Translations under genes and position numbers: made by a program | Shown: positions 50,037 through 58,769 of the stretch, piece by piece | How positions within the stretch are numbered: the first letter of the stretch is position 1 | How the letters are laid out: every line of letters begins with the position of its first letter | NCBI RefSeq assembly: GCF_000467185.1 | Contig: NZ_BATM01000005.1 | Span: forward strand, 124,001-188,000 | Source: Vibrio ezurae NBRC 102218 | GTDB taxonomy: Bacteria; Pseudomonadota; Gammaproteobacteria; Enterobacterales; Vibrionaceae | Length of the DNA stretch: 64,000 nt | Direction of reading: 5' to 3' | Notes under the pieces: generated by a model | The model's input: only the letters and a program-made list of their open reading frames with translations | Database searches by the model: none | What the model was told of the DNA's origin: nothing

Positions 50037-53000
50037 CTAATCAAATTCAAACTGATATAACAAATCCACTGCGCTATCTGTACCCGAGACTAACTCTAAG
50101 TAGAGATCTTTCATCAAGCGATAGCGGAATGTAAACTCACCAATAGATTCAAAAATCCCCACACCATACTTCACCTGCAATCCAGGTAAGATATAGCCAC
50201 TTACCGTGACCTGTGAGTCATCTCCACTACCTGCGGTATCTAACTGCAAATCGCTCACGCCAAAGGCTTCACCAATTTCACCAACCACTCGTCCACTGCG
50301 GGCTAAACTCAGTCCAATCAACGCTGTGGTCATGGCATTCCCCCCTGATTCACTATCAAGGTCTTGCCCTCTTAGTATGTAGGACAATGCATTGGCTTGC
50401 GGCATAGAAGGCTCAGAGAACACTTCCACACTCGGCTCATCGGCTGGCCCTGTTACTTTAATCCCTGCAATCACATCGTCTTCGGTATTGTCTGGATTAC
50501 GAATCGCTTTAATGGATAAGTATGGCAGATCTGCAGGGCCATTAAACTGAACTTTACCTTCTTGGATAATTAAGTCTTGGCCAAAGGAACGATATTTACC
50601 ATCCACGATATTCACTTCACCAAGGATAAATGGCGCATTATTCTTCTGCGAAACATTCATTTCGCCCACCAGCCCACCTTTTAGACCAAAGGCACTGAGT
50701 AAGAAGTCATTCCCAATAATGACTTTGATGTCCGTCTTAATCTTGAATGGAAATTTAGAGCTTTCTTCCAATGGTTTAAGATCTTTGTTCACAATCACCT
50801 CATCAGAAGAGACTGAAATCGCCGATGGCGGAAGTTCTTCAACGGTAATTCGTCCCCAAGGCAAACGTACTTCACCTTTTACATCGATTAATCCCGGGGA
50901 CATCGCGACATGGATATCAGGCTCTACTTTTGCTTTAACCATAGGGGGAACTTCTACCAATAGCTGGTTAGCTGACAAATCTAAATGAGCTTTCCAATCC
51001 TCAATGTTTTGCCAGTTTCCTCCCCCTTTCATTAATAAATCGCCGTCTTTAGTCTTAATGGTGGAGTCTAATTTACCTTGATAACCCGAGAACTGAGCAA
51101 TGACCTGACCTCCGGTAACATCCACTGGGCTGATATCACCGGTTGCAATGATGTTTTCTACTTTGAAATCACCAAACACTTGTGGTTTCTTCACTGGGCC
51201 TTTTAACTGAATGTCAGAGTTAATATCTGCGGCCACCTTACTAAACTCGCCAAATAAAGGCGCAAGCATGTCTAAAGTGATTTTCTGAAGCTGCAAGCGG
51301 GCATCGATCTGCTTGTCTTGCTTAGACGCTTTATCTAATTCAACCCTACCCTTCACTGCGCCATTGTCGGTAAGATCAATATTCCAATCGGCTTTTAAGT
51401 CATCTTTTAGCAGGCTAGCATTCACGTCGATGCGGTCCCAGCCAACCACCAGCGGGCGGTCAAGTTGCTGTGTTACGCTACCTTGCGGAAGATCCACTTG
51501 CATTTCTAGCTCCGGCAAAGCTTTTGCCGACCATTTTGCTCGTACTGTGGCGTCCACACTCCCGACTACCGTAATGTCTTTAGGGATTAAACTCGCGACT
51601 TGAGAAAAATTAAAGCCCTGAATACTGGCAAAGACTTCTCCTCCAGATTGAGCGGCATTAACGTCTTTGTCTAAACAGAGTTTTGAGTCTGCTTGTAGCC
51701 AGCAATGCGCTTCAACAAAGACGCTTTGTTTGTTGCCGTCGTACGCCAATTTGGGGCTATGATCGACAACCCACTCCCCTTGCACTGTCGTTAAGCTGGC
51801 ATTTTGTAATTCGCCTTTCCATTGAATGCCTTGTTTGGTGTCCAGCGCCCCTTGAACAGCAAAGCCCCCTTGCAGCACATCAGAGTCAATACTAAATTGA
51901 GCGCGGTGATCTTGTTCTGAACCACTAAAGCTGAACTCACTGCGCTTCACTTTTTGTTCTAAGTGCTGCACGCCAGTCACGACAAGATCAAGACTTCCTT
52001 TAGGTGCAGGAAGCGGAATGACGTCTCCTTTTAAGGAAACTGAAGCCACGCTTAATTGGTCTAACCAAGCAATACGAGTCGCATTCACATCCGCAATAAT
52101 TTCAGGGGTAGCAAACGCACCTCTGACCTTAATCAATCCTATCGCTTTACCAGAGGCATCTGGCACTGTATTTCGGATTTCGGGAATATCCAGCTTGGTA
52201 TCAATATTCCAGTTCTGATCTAGGTTGCCAGAAATTCGAATGTTGTTTTGTCCATGCGCTACCACAATCCCCGGCGTATTGACCCTAAAGTCCCCTTGTC
52301 CTGAGATATCTTTCGCTTGTAAGACACCGTTAATATTCAATGGGTAGTTACGGAAAATGCCGTCAATATCGAGATGAGAGAGTTCAGCTTCCCAGCCACC
52401 TTTTACCGGCAATCGGCCCGTTGTTGCGATGTCGCCACTGATATCACCTTCGGCATTTGGCCAGTAACTTCCCGGCTGAATATGCTGCAGATTTAACTTA
52501 GCGTCCCAATTAATTGGAGCGGCCCAATTCAGTAGTACTTGACCACCGACAACGCCTTTGAGAGTTTCAAGATGGATTTTTTTAAGATCTATTTGTTCTA
52601 AATTGCCATTACCTGTTACCGCTAAATTGACATTGGGTATCTGTTTACCTTGTGCTGCGACTTGTAAATCAAGCACGTATTGACTCAAGGAACCTTTCGC
52701 CTGCAAGCGGGCCAGTTGCGCTTTATAGTCAGCCTCACCACGCAATGGCCATTGCACTTTGGTGTTGGTTAAATCGATATCAAAAGGAATGTTAGGGTCT
52801 AATAGCTTAAGTTCTGCGTCTAGATCGGCCACGGCCAAATCTCTTAGCCCTGCCTTTAAATTAAGATCAGCAGCACTGCCTTTAGCATTTAAGAAGAAAG
52901 ATTGTCCTGCCAATGTGGTTTGTTTTATTTTCGCATCCATATCCAGCGTCAAAGGGTAGTCCCCTTTAAGCTCTGCTGCGGCATCTAAATTCAAATCCAG

Positions 53001-53897
53001 TTGTGGCATCACCAATTCAAATTGCTGGACCACTACATTATTGCCATGTGCTGCACCGACTAAATGCGCACGATTGATCTCAACATTGGGCTCAGCCACT
53101 TTAAAATCGGTCACCGTGATGTCTTGTACCGTCGCGCTAAGTGGTATCCATATTTCAGGCAACACGATATTGATATCAGTTGCAGCGGCGGGCGCTTTCT
53201 TCGCCGCTACTGGCGCAGGGGAAGCATCTTTACTTGGCGCGAGGGTGACTCTGCCACCATCAAAAATAGTCGGGGTTAAGGTCAGGTTGTCAAAGCGCAT
53301 ATTGGCGCCACTTTCAAACGTTTTCCAAGCAACTTTATTGCCTAAAACATCAAGTGACACATGGTTAAAGTACAAACGCTCAATGTTGAGGCCTAAGCCA
53401 AAGGGCAATGAAATGCTGGTCAAAGGTTCGCTAGGCTCTTCGCTCACCTCTTCACTTACCGGTAATTGCGCCAACGAGAAATTCGCACCTTCAACGCCTA
53501 ATGTCTTAATACACACCTCAGCCTGCACAAGACAATGCAATTGTATATCAAGCTCTAATTTATCGGCTTTCAATAACGCCGTTAAATCCGGATTATCGTA
53601 TTGAATACCATGCAATTGAAAATCCGTTAACAGCGCCCCTTCGGTACTTTCCACCTTAAGTTCTGGGACAAATTTTTCAGCCGTCCACAAAATGCTATTT
53701 AAGCCAGGGTTGGTAAATAACAAGCCCCATAGCAAAATGATGATCAATAAAATGAGCGCCAATACACCTAATGATAAATGCGTTAGGGTCCACAGAATTC
53801 GACGCCACAATGGGCGCTTTTTCTTCTTCGTGTTCTTAGCCGCACTTGTTGCTACATCAGAAGGGGCTTTGGGGTCTTGCTGCTTTGAATCTGTCAT
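50037..53897 (-). CDS. tamB: TamB, inner-membrane subunit of the translocation and assembly module
   Basis: A 1286-residue AsmA-like bridge protein that spans the periplasm and, with TamA, supports outer-membrane assembly and lipid transport. It has an N-terminal membrane helix (about 32-58, SLGVLALILLIIILLWGLLF) after a basic head, long beta-strand-rich repeats, and the C-terminal DUF490 domain (about 930-1286) ending in a hydrophobic FEFD terminus that is a strand for TamA contact. It begins 2 bases after tamA. Confidence 0.94.
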   Translation of the reverse strand: MTDSKQQDPKAPSDVATSAAKNTKKKKRPLWRRILWTLTHLSLGVLALILLIIILLWGLLFTNPGLNSILWTAEKFVPELKVESTEGALLTDFQLHGIQYDNPDLTALLKADKLELDIQLHCLVQAEVCIKTLGVEGANFSLAQLPVSEEVSEEPSEPLTSISLPFGLGLNIERLYFNHVSLDVLGNKVAWKTFESGANMRFDNLTLTPTIFDGGRVTLAPSKDASPAPVAAKKAPAAATDINIVLPEIWIPLSATVQDITVTDFKVAEPNVEINRAHLVGAAHGNNVVVQQFELVMPQLDLNLDAAAELKGDYPLTLDMDAKIKQTTLAGQSFFLNAKGSAADLNLKAGLRDLAVADLDAELKLLDPNIPFDIDLTNTKVQWPLRGEADYKAQLARLQAKGSLSQYVLDLQVAAQGKQIPNVNLAVTGNGNLEQIDLKKIHLETLKGVVGGQVLLNWAAPINWDAKLNLQHIQPGSYWPNAEGDISGDIATTGRLPVKGGWEAELSHLDIDGIFRNYPLNINGVLQAKDISGQGDFRVNTPGIVVAHGQNNIRISGNLDQNWNIDTKLDIPEIRNTVPDASGKAIGLIKVRGAFATPEIIADVNATRIAWLDQLSVASVSLKGDVIPLPAPKGSLDLVVTGVQHLEQKVKRSEFSFSGSEQDHRAQFSIDSDVLQGGFAVQGALDTKQGIQWKGELQNASLTTVQGEWVVDHSPKLAYDGNKQSVFVEAHCWLQADSKLCLDKDVNAAQSGGEVFASIQGFNFSQVASLIPKDITVVGSVDATVRAKWSAKALPELEMQVDLPQGSVTQQLDRPLVVGWDRIDVNASLLKDDLKADWNIDLTDNGAVKGRVELDKASKQDKQIDARLQLQKITLDMLAPLFGEFSKVAADINSDIQLKGPVKKPQVFGDFKVENIIATGDISPVDVTGGQVIAQFSGYQGKLDSTIKTKDGDLLMKGGGNWQNIEDWKAHLDLSANQLLVEVPPMVKAKVEPDIHVAMSPGLIDVKGEVRLPWGRITVEELPPSAISVSSDEVIVNKDLKPLEESSKFPFKIKTDIKVIIGNDFLLSAFGLKGGLVGEMNVSQKNNAPFILGEVNIVDGKYRSFGQDLIIQEGKVQFNGPADLPYLSIKAIRNPDNTEDDVIAGIKVTGPADEPSVEVFSEPSMPQANALSYILRGQDLDSESGGNAMTTALIGLSLARSGRVVGEIGEAFGVSDLQLDTAGSGDDSQVTVSGYILPGLQVKYGVGIFESIGEFTFRYRLMKDLYLELVSGTDSAVDLLYQFEFD

Positions 53898-53899
53898 AG

Positions 53900-55624
53900 T
53901 TATAACTCCGGACCCAAACCAAAGTGAATTTGGAACTTATCAGCCCCTTCATCAGCATCTAAACCAAAGGCGAAATCGAGCCTAACAGGACCGACAGGAG
54001 ATGCCCAGCGAATACCAATACCAGTACCGGTTTTCCACTCTGGAGTTTCATTCCAAGCATCGCCATAGTCCACAAATGTCGCAAGCCACCAATCACCATA
54101 GACTCTATATTGATATTCTAAGCTAGTGGTGGCCATATACTTGGCCCCCGTGAGTTTATTTTTACTGTCTTTTGGTGAGATAGATTCATACTTATAACCA
54201 CGAAGGTTATTGTCACCACCAGCAAAAAAACGTAATGATGGCGGAAGGTCATACACTGAATCTGTAAAGTTAGCACCGCCACCAACATAAAATATTCCGC
54301 GATGGTTCTTCTTATAGCTACGAATCCAAGTGGTTCTGCCTAAAACCCTTAATACCCGAGTTTGTGAAAATAGCGCTGGATCACCGTATTCAAACGTAAT
54401 GGATTGTTTATCCCCCCACGTAGGCATTGGACCACCTCTAGTGCGCGTTTTTGAAAACGATACACCGGGTAATAACATGGTAAATTGGTCTTCTTGAGAG
54501 CCTTGCGTAAAGTCTTCATTTAATAAACGAATAAAGAGCGTTCGGTGCCAACCACTATCAAATGCCCAATGTCGCTCAAGACCCAAGCTGGATTCAAAAC
54601 TAGTGGTATCATTGTTATCTAGGTGCTTCATACCATATTGAATACGATAGTATTCATGCAGTACATCTTCTAAAGGGATCTTGTATCCCACCACGATCTC
54701 TTGTTCAGGCTTAGACAAAGAAAAACTACTGTCAAAGCTATGCCCTTGAGGGTTTAACCAAGGTCGTCTCCAACTCAATGAACCTCGAACACCCACATCA
54801 GTTGAATAACCAATCCCCGTCTCCACTTGATGACGAGATTGTGGAGACAATTGAATGGTCATCGGTAGCTCCCGATTGCCGTCACCAACCTTGCTGAGAT
54901 CGGGTTCGACATAGACGCTGGAAAACCAAGATGTACTGGATAGATTTTGGTTGAGTTGACCGATTTTACTGGCGAGATAAGGATCGCCTTCTTCAAACGG
55001 GACTAAAGAATAGACTCGATTTTCTTCTATTTGCGAGCCTAAAATCTTGGTCGGTCCAAAGTGGTATCGAATACCACTTTCATAATGTAAATGAATAAAA
55101 GCCTTATTTAATTCAGGAGCAATCTCTAAACGTGTCGTACTAAAATCACCCTCAAAATAGCCTCGCTTTAAGGCTAAGTTACGCAATCCAGATTTAAGTG
55201 CATCATAATCACCGTGGTTCAGCCTTTTGCCTTTTTGCAATGGACTTGACTTAATTAGGCGAGTAAATGCAGGATCGTCTTTCGCTTCACCACTCACGGC
55301 AATATCAACGGTATCAATGACCACAGGCTCACCAAGAGTGACATCGACATTCAACTCTTGGTCTTTTTCATTTGCCGTAAAGTGAAGAACAGGATGGTAG
55401 TAACCTAAAGCTCTAACAGCTTGAGTAATGCTGTCTTCAACACGAGACTGAAAACGAAGGGAGGTTGAATAGTCCTCTTCGGGAATGGCAGACAAATACG
55501 CCTCAACGTTATCTTCGACCTCACTAGAAAGACCGTTAACGTTAAGAGTAGCCTCTGCTCGACTCATTTGACTGACAGCCAAAAGGACAAAAGCGATAAA
55601 TATCCGTATTACTCGTTGATTCAT
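53900..55624 (-). CDS. tamA: TamA, outer-membrane Omp85 barrel of the translocation and assembly module
   Basis: 574 residues. A signal peptide (MNQRVIRIFIAFVLLAVSQMSRA) is followed by three POTRA domains (about 25-265) and a C-terminal Omp85 barrel (about 270-574) with the GGDNNLRGYKYESISP lid motif (about 460-475) and WASPVGPVRLDFAFGL near the end. The gene is divergent from msrA over 173 bases, a conserved arrangement. Confidence 0.95.
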   Translation of the reverse strand: MNQRVIRIFIAFVLLAVSQMSRAEATLNVNGLSSEVEDNVEAYLSAIPEEDYSTSLRFQSRVEDSITQAVRALGYYHPVLHFTANEKDQELNVDVTLGEPVVIDTVDIAVSGEAKDDPAFTRLIKSSPLQKGKRLNHGDYDALKSGLRNLALKRGYFEGDFSTTRLEIAPELNKAFIHLHYESGIRYHFGPTKILGSQIEENRVYSLVPFEEGDPYLASKIGQLNQNLSSTSWFSSVYVEPDLSKVGDGNRELPMTIQLSPQSRHQVETGIGYSTDVGVRGSLSWRRPWLNPQGHSFDSSFSLSKPEQEIVVGYKIPLEDVLHEYYRIQYGMKHLDNNDTTSFESSLGLERHWAFDSGWHRTLFIRLLNEDFTQGSQEDQFTMLLPGVSFSKTRTRGGPMPTWGDKQSITFEYGDPALFSQTRVLRVLGRTTWIRSYKKNHRGIFYVGGGANFTDSVYDLPPSLRFFAGGDNNLRGYKYESISPKDSKNKLTGAKYMATTSLEYQYRVYGDWWLATFVDYGDAWNETPEWKTGTGIGIRWASPVGPVRLDFAFGLDADEGADKFQIHFGLGPEL

Positions 55625-55797
55625 TTTTGAATGATTACTGTACTTCCTGTACGAAACAGATGTAGGCAGAAAATTCCCTTATGGTCGACTAATGCTAATC
55701 AAAGTCATAAACGTATCGCTCTGATTGGTAAAAGTAGTATAAAGGATTGATCCGTGATAAAAAATTTAAAAAACACTTACTTTTACTAGGAGAGCAT

Positions 55798-56424
55798 ATG
55801 TTTGATAAACATACCATGATTTCAAAAGAAGACGCGTTACCTGGGCGTAAAAATTCGATGGTTAAGTTGGCTCCTCATTTTGTCAATCATACGGATTTGA
55901 CCGCACCACCAGCAAAAGGTTGCCAAAAGATTTTGCTCGGATTAGGCTGCTTTTGGGGAGCAGAACGCCTCTTCTGGAACACTCCCGGAGTCATTTCAAC
56001 CTCTGTGGGTTATAGCGGCGGCTATACACCAAACCCAACTTATGAAGAAGTCTGCACCGGACAAACAGGACACGCCGAAGTCGTCAACGTTATCTTTGAT
56101 CCGCAACAAATCTCACTGGATGACTTACTGCAAGTGTTCTGGGAAAAACATGACCCGACACAAGGTATGCGTCAAGGCAATGATGCGGGAACACAATATC
56201 GCTCCGTTATCTACGTATACGACGATGAACAAAAGCGTATCGCAGAGGCTTCACTAGACACTTACCAACAACGCTTGATTCAAGCAGGTAAACTGGGAAT
56301 AACCACTGAAATTGCCTTTGCTGGCCCTTACTATTTTGCCGAAGAATACCACCAGCAGTATCTTGCAAAAAATCCTGAGGGCTATTGCGGCCTCGGCGGC
56401 ACTGGCGTTTGTTTCCTGAAATAG
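55798..56424 (+). CDS. msrA: Peptide methionine sulfoxide reductase MsrA
   Basis: Repairs methionine-S-sulfoxide in proteins. 208 residues with catalytic [11 protein letters not shown] (Cys51), [23 protein letters not shown], the [18 protein letters not shown] block, and C-terminal recycling cysteines in [12 protein letters not shown] chose the ATG at 55798 because AGGAGAG lies just upstream; a TTG at 55747 would extend it without a ribosome site. A CTCGGC/GCCGAG hairpin (56493-56507) follows before ytfJ. Confidence 0.95.
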   Translation: MFDKHTMISKEDALPGRKNSMVKLAPHFVNHTDLTAPPAKGCQKILLGLGCFWGAERLFWNTPGVISTSVGYSGGYTPNPTYEEVCTGQTGHAEVVNVIFDPQQISLDDLLQVFWEKHDPTQGMRQGNDAGTQYRSVIYVYDDEQKRIAEASLDTYQQRLIQAGKLGITTEIAFAGPYYFAEEYHQQYLAKNPEGYCGLGGTGVCFLK

Positions 56425-56539
56425 ACACAATACGGCACTTGGCAGGTGTAAATAAATCCACTTCCCATATACTTAAGACAAACTCCCACTTTCTCGGCCT
56501 CGCCGAGCAATGGATATTCACACAATAACGGATTAAAAC

Positions 56540-57091
56540 ATGCAAATTAAAACCCTATTAGCAGCACTTGCGATCACTGTACCTTTTTCTTCTTGGGCAC
56601 TGAACTTGCCTACCGGAAAAACCGTACCCGCAGTGAATGTTTCTAGCTTTGGAGAAGTCATAGCCAAAAGTGATGATATAACATATCATCAGTGGGATTC
56701 AGCAAGCATGATTGGCAAAACGCGCGTAATCCAAGCTATCGCAGGACGTTCTGCGGCCAAGGCGATTAATAAGCCAATGATAGATGCGATTATTGCGGCT
56801 GATTTTCCAAAGGATAAGTATCAAACGACCACAATTGTGAATCAAAATGATGCTATCTGGGGTACCAGCTCTTTTGTGAAATCCAGTGCAGAAGATAGCA
56901 AGCGTGATTTTCCATACTCTTCTATTGTGTTAGATAAAAATGGTGCGGTTGCGAAAGCATGGGATCTTGAACCGAAGAACTCGATGATTGCCGTACAAGG
57001 TAAGAATGGAGAAATCCTTTGGGCTAAAGATGGAGAGTTAACACCTACAGAGATACAGCATGTGATCTCTTTGGTGAAAAACGATCTATAA
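56540..57091 (+). CDS. ytfJ: YtfJ family periplasmic protein
   Basis: 183 residues with a signal peptide (MQIKTLLAALAITVPFSSWA, cleavage after about residue 20) and a thioredoxin-like YtfJ/TlpA fold (LPTGKTVPAVNVSSFGEV, GKTRVIQAIAGRSAAKAIN, PYSSIVLDKNGAVAKAWDL, GKNGEILWAKDGELT). No CxxC motif is seen, so it is unlikely to be a redox enzyme. Function unknown. It has only a weak ribosome site. Confidence 0.88.
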   Translation: MQIKTLLAALAITVPFSSWALNLPTGKTVPAVNVSSFGEVIAKSDDITYHQWDSASMIGKTRVIQAIAGRSAAKAINKPMIDAIIAADFPKDKYQTTTIVNQNDAIWGTSSFVKSSAEDSKRDFPYSSIVLDKNGAVAKAWDLEPKNSMIAVQGKNGEILWAKDGELTPTEIQHVISLVKNDL

Positions 57092-57192
57092 ACCCACCCC
57101 ATATTGGTTTTGCTGTCTAATTAAACTCTATATGTTGATAAGTCGCTCAATAAATACAGCGTGTATCGCATAGAAATATGAATGAAAACTAC

Positions 57193-57210
57193 CAACGTTA
57201 TAGTACGTTG
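57193..57210 (+). promoter_or_regulatory. Candidate Zur operator over the zinc-operon promoter
   Basis: CAACGT-TATAGT-ACGTTG is a perfect 6-6-6 dyad 27 bases before the zrgA ATG. Its centre TATAGT matches a -10 hexamer at five of six positions, so a bound repressor would block RNA polymerase. The GTTATAGTA core resembles Zur sites (GTTATANTATAAC). A TTGACA at 57208-57213 is too close to the start codon to serve as its -35. Confidence 0.5.
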
Positions 57211-57237
57211 ACATTACATCTATAGGTAATTAGAACG

Positions 57238-57981
57238 ATGATAAAAGCGATTAAACCACTATTTTTCTCTCTAAGTGCTCTTACGATAGCGGTCACCTCT
57301 ATCTCAGCTCATGCTGAAGAGCACTTCCGTCAACACAGTGCACATGTGCACGGTAGCGTTGAACTGAATATCGCTCAAGACGGTCACGATCTTTTAGTTG
57401 AAATCCGCGCTCCAGGTGCCGATGTTATTGGTTTTGAGCATATGCCAAAAACCAAAAAACAACATGCTGTATTTGACCAAGCTATGGCTCACTTAAACTC
57501 TGCTGACTCCATTTTAAAAATCAGTGAAGCCGCCGGTTGTACAATAACGGCAAAAGAAATAACACCAGCCCTATCCGGTGGTGAGCATGACGAACACGAT
57601 CATGAAGGTCATGACCACGATAAACATGACCATCATGCTCATAAAGACCATGACCACGATCATCATGACCATAAAGGCCATGACCACCACGAACACGATC
57701 ATCATGACCATAAAGGCCATGACCACCATGAGCACGATCATCATGACCATAAAGGTCATGACCACCATGAACACGATCATCACGACCATGAAGGTCATGG
57801 ACATGGTCAATTTAATATTGCATACGAATATCAATGTAAAGATATGAGTAAGCTTACTCAGATTGAAACAAATTGGTTCAATCTGTTTAGTGGCACAAAA
57901 GTGATTCATGCAAACTTGCTTACAGACTCAGCTCAACTTGCTACTGAGCTAACTAAAGGCAATGCTGTGATTAAACTTTAG
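57238..57981 (+). CDS. zrgA: Zinc uptake protein ZrgA (DUF2796), His-rich
   Basis: 247 residues. A signal peptide (cleavage near ISAHA, about residue 26) and a DUF2796 domain (FRQHSAHVHGSVELNIAQDGHDLLVEIRAPGADVIGFEH, about 31-69) flank a His-rich insert at about residues 117-189 with roughly half of the residues histidine, mostly HDHHDHKGHDHHE repeats. The C-terminal DUF2796 part resumes at QFNIAYEYQCKD. In V. cholerae ZrgABCDE is a zinc uptake system with this type of binding protein. It is first in the zinc operon, preceded by the candidate Zur site and followed by a terminator hairpin. Confidence 0.93.
   Translation: MIKAIKPLFFSLSALTIAVTSISAHAEEHFRQHSAHVHGSVELNIAQDGHDLLVEIRAPGADVIGFEHMPKTKKQHAVFDQAMAHLNSADSILKISEAAGCTITAKEITPALSGGEHDEHDHEGHDHDKHDHHAHKDHDHDHHDHKGHDHHEHDHHDHKGHDHHEHDHHDHKGHDHHEHDHHDHEGHGHGQFNIAYEYQCKDMSKLTQIETNWFNLFSGTKVIHANLLTDSAQLATELTKGNAVIKL
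57655..57798 (+). repeat. In-frame 39-bp tandem repeat in zrgA
   Basis: Units at 57655-57693, 57694-57732 and 57733-57771 plus a partial fourth unit to 57798 encode the 13-residue HDHHDHKGHDHHE. They differ at only a few third-codon or synonymous positions (GGC/GGT, CAC/CAT, GAA/GAG). The unit length is a multiple of three, so copy number could change without frameshift. Confidence 0.9.
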
Positions 57982-57988
57982 TTTCTAT

Positions 57989-58015
57989 GGTCACTACTCT
58001 TGTAGTGACCTTTTT
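57989..58015 (+). terminator. Terminator after zrgA
   Basis: GGTCACTAC (57989-57997) and GTAGTGACC (58002-58010) form a perfect 9-bp stem with TCTT loop, followed by TTTTT. It is 8 bases beyond the zrgA stop and ahead of the ABC transporter genes, so it probably attenuates their transcription. Confidence 0.88.
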
Positions 58016-58049
58016 CGTCACTTTTCAGCATACTGTAATAGGAAATATA

Positions 58050-58769
58050 GTGACTATACATCATCAAACAGACACAGTTATCGAGCTAAAAGATGTTCGC
58101 TTCTCATGGCCAGGAAATACTACGCCTACGCTAGAACTACCCGCACTAACGGTCAAACAAGGCGAGCACGTATTTATCAAAGGGCCAAGTGGTTGCGGTA
58201 AATCAACACTTCTCAGTTTACTTACCGGCATCACCACCAGCGACAGCGGCTTTCTCAAAGTGTTAGATACGGAATTGTCCCCTCTTTCTCAAACTCAAAG
58301 AGATCGCTTTCGTGCTGATAACATAGGTTATATTTTTCAACAATTTAACTTACTTCCCTATTTATCTGTTATTGATAATGTCATTCTTCCTTGTCAGTTT
58401 TCCAAACAAAGAAAACACGGCGTAGACGGCGATCTAAAGCAACAAGCTCGCCAACTATTACAGCGCCTTCATCTAGCAGAGGAACTGCTGGAGAAACCTG
58501 TCGTTGAACTCAGTATCGGTCAGCAACAACGAGTGGCTGCTGCACGGGCACTAATCGGAAAGCCACGCTTGATTATTGCCGATGAACCCACCTCCTCATT
58601 AGACTTTGCTAACCGTACTGCGTTTCTAGAGCTATTAATGGAGCAAGCAGAGGAAGCAAACTCTACCTTGGTCTTTGTTAGTCATGATCCAACTCTTGAA
58701 GCGCTGTTTAACACTCGCCTCAATTTGCAAGATCTCAATCAAGTAAAAACCGAGGTATTAAGCAAATGA
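58050..58769 (+). CDS. ABC transporter ATP-binding protein of the zinc operon
   Basis: 239 residues with Walker A GPSGCGKST (45-53), Q-loop IFQQFNLLPYLS, the signature LSIGQQQRVAAARAL (second position Ile instead of Gly), and Walker B LIIADEP. It is a LolD/MacB-like ATPase acting with the FtsX-like permease. The start is GTG at 58050, preceded by AGGAAA; a longer frame from 57987 would run through the terminator hairpin. It overlaps the permease gene by 4 bp. Confidence 0.9.
   Translation: MTIHHQTDTVIELKDVRFSWPGNTTPTLELPALTVKQGEHVFIKGPSGCGKSTLLSLLTGITTSDSGFLKVLDTELSPLSQTQRDRFRADNIGYIFQQFNLLPYLSVIDNVILPCQFSKQRKHGVDGDLKQQARQLLQRLHLAEELLEKPVVELSIGQQQRVAAARALIGKPRLIIADEPTSSLDFANRTAFLELLMEQAEEANSTLVFVSHDPTLEALFNTRLNLQDLNQVKTEVLSK

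Noticed and set aside
55747..55797. N-terminal extension of MsrA from a TTG
   Set aside because: No ribosome site, whereas AGGAGAG directly precedes the ATG at 55798, and MsrA lengths fit the shorter protein.
57208..57213. TTGACA as -35 box of the zinc operon
   Set aside because: A correctly spaced -10 would fall at 57231, only 7 bases before the start codon. The -10 inside the dyad is more sensible.
57655..57798. CRISPR-like array
   Set aside because: The repeats are contiguous 39-bp coding units without spacers, inside an open zinc-binding gene.
57571..57909. Antisense and out-of-frame Met/Thr/Val-rich frames over the zrgA repeats
   Set aside because: They are shadows of the His/Asp codon repeat; the repeat keeps all frames open.
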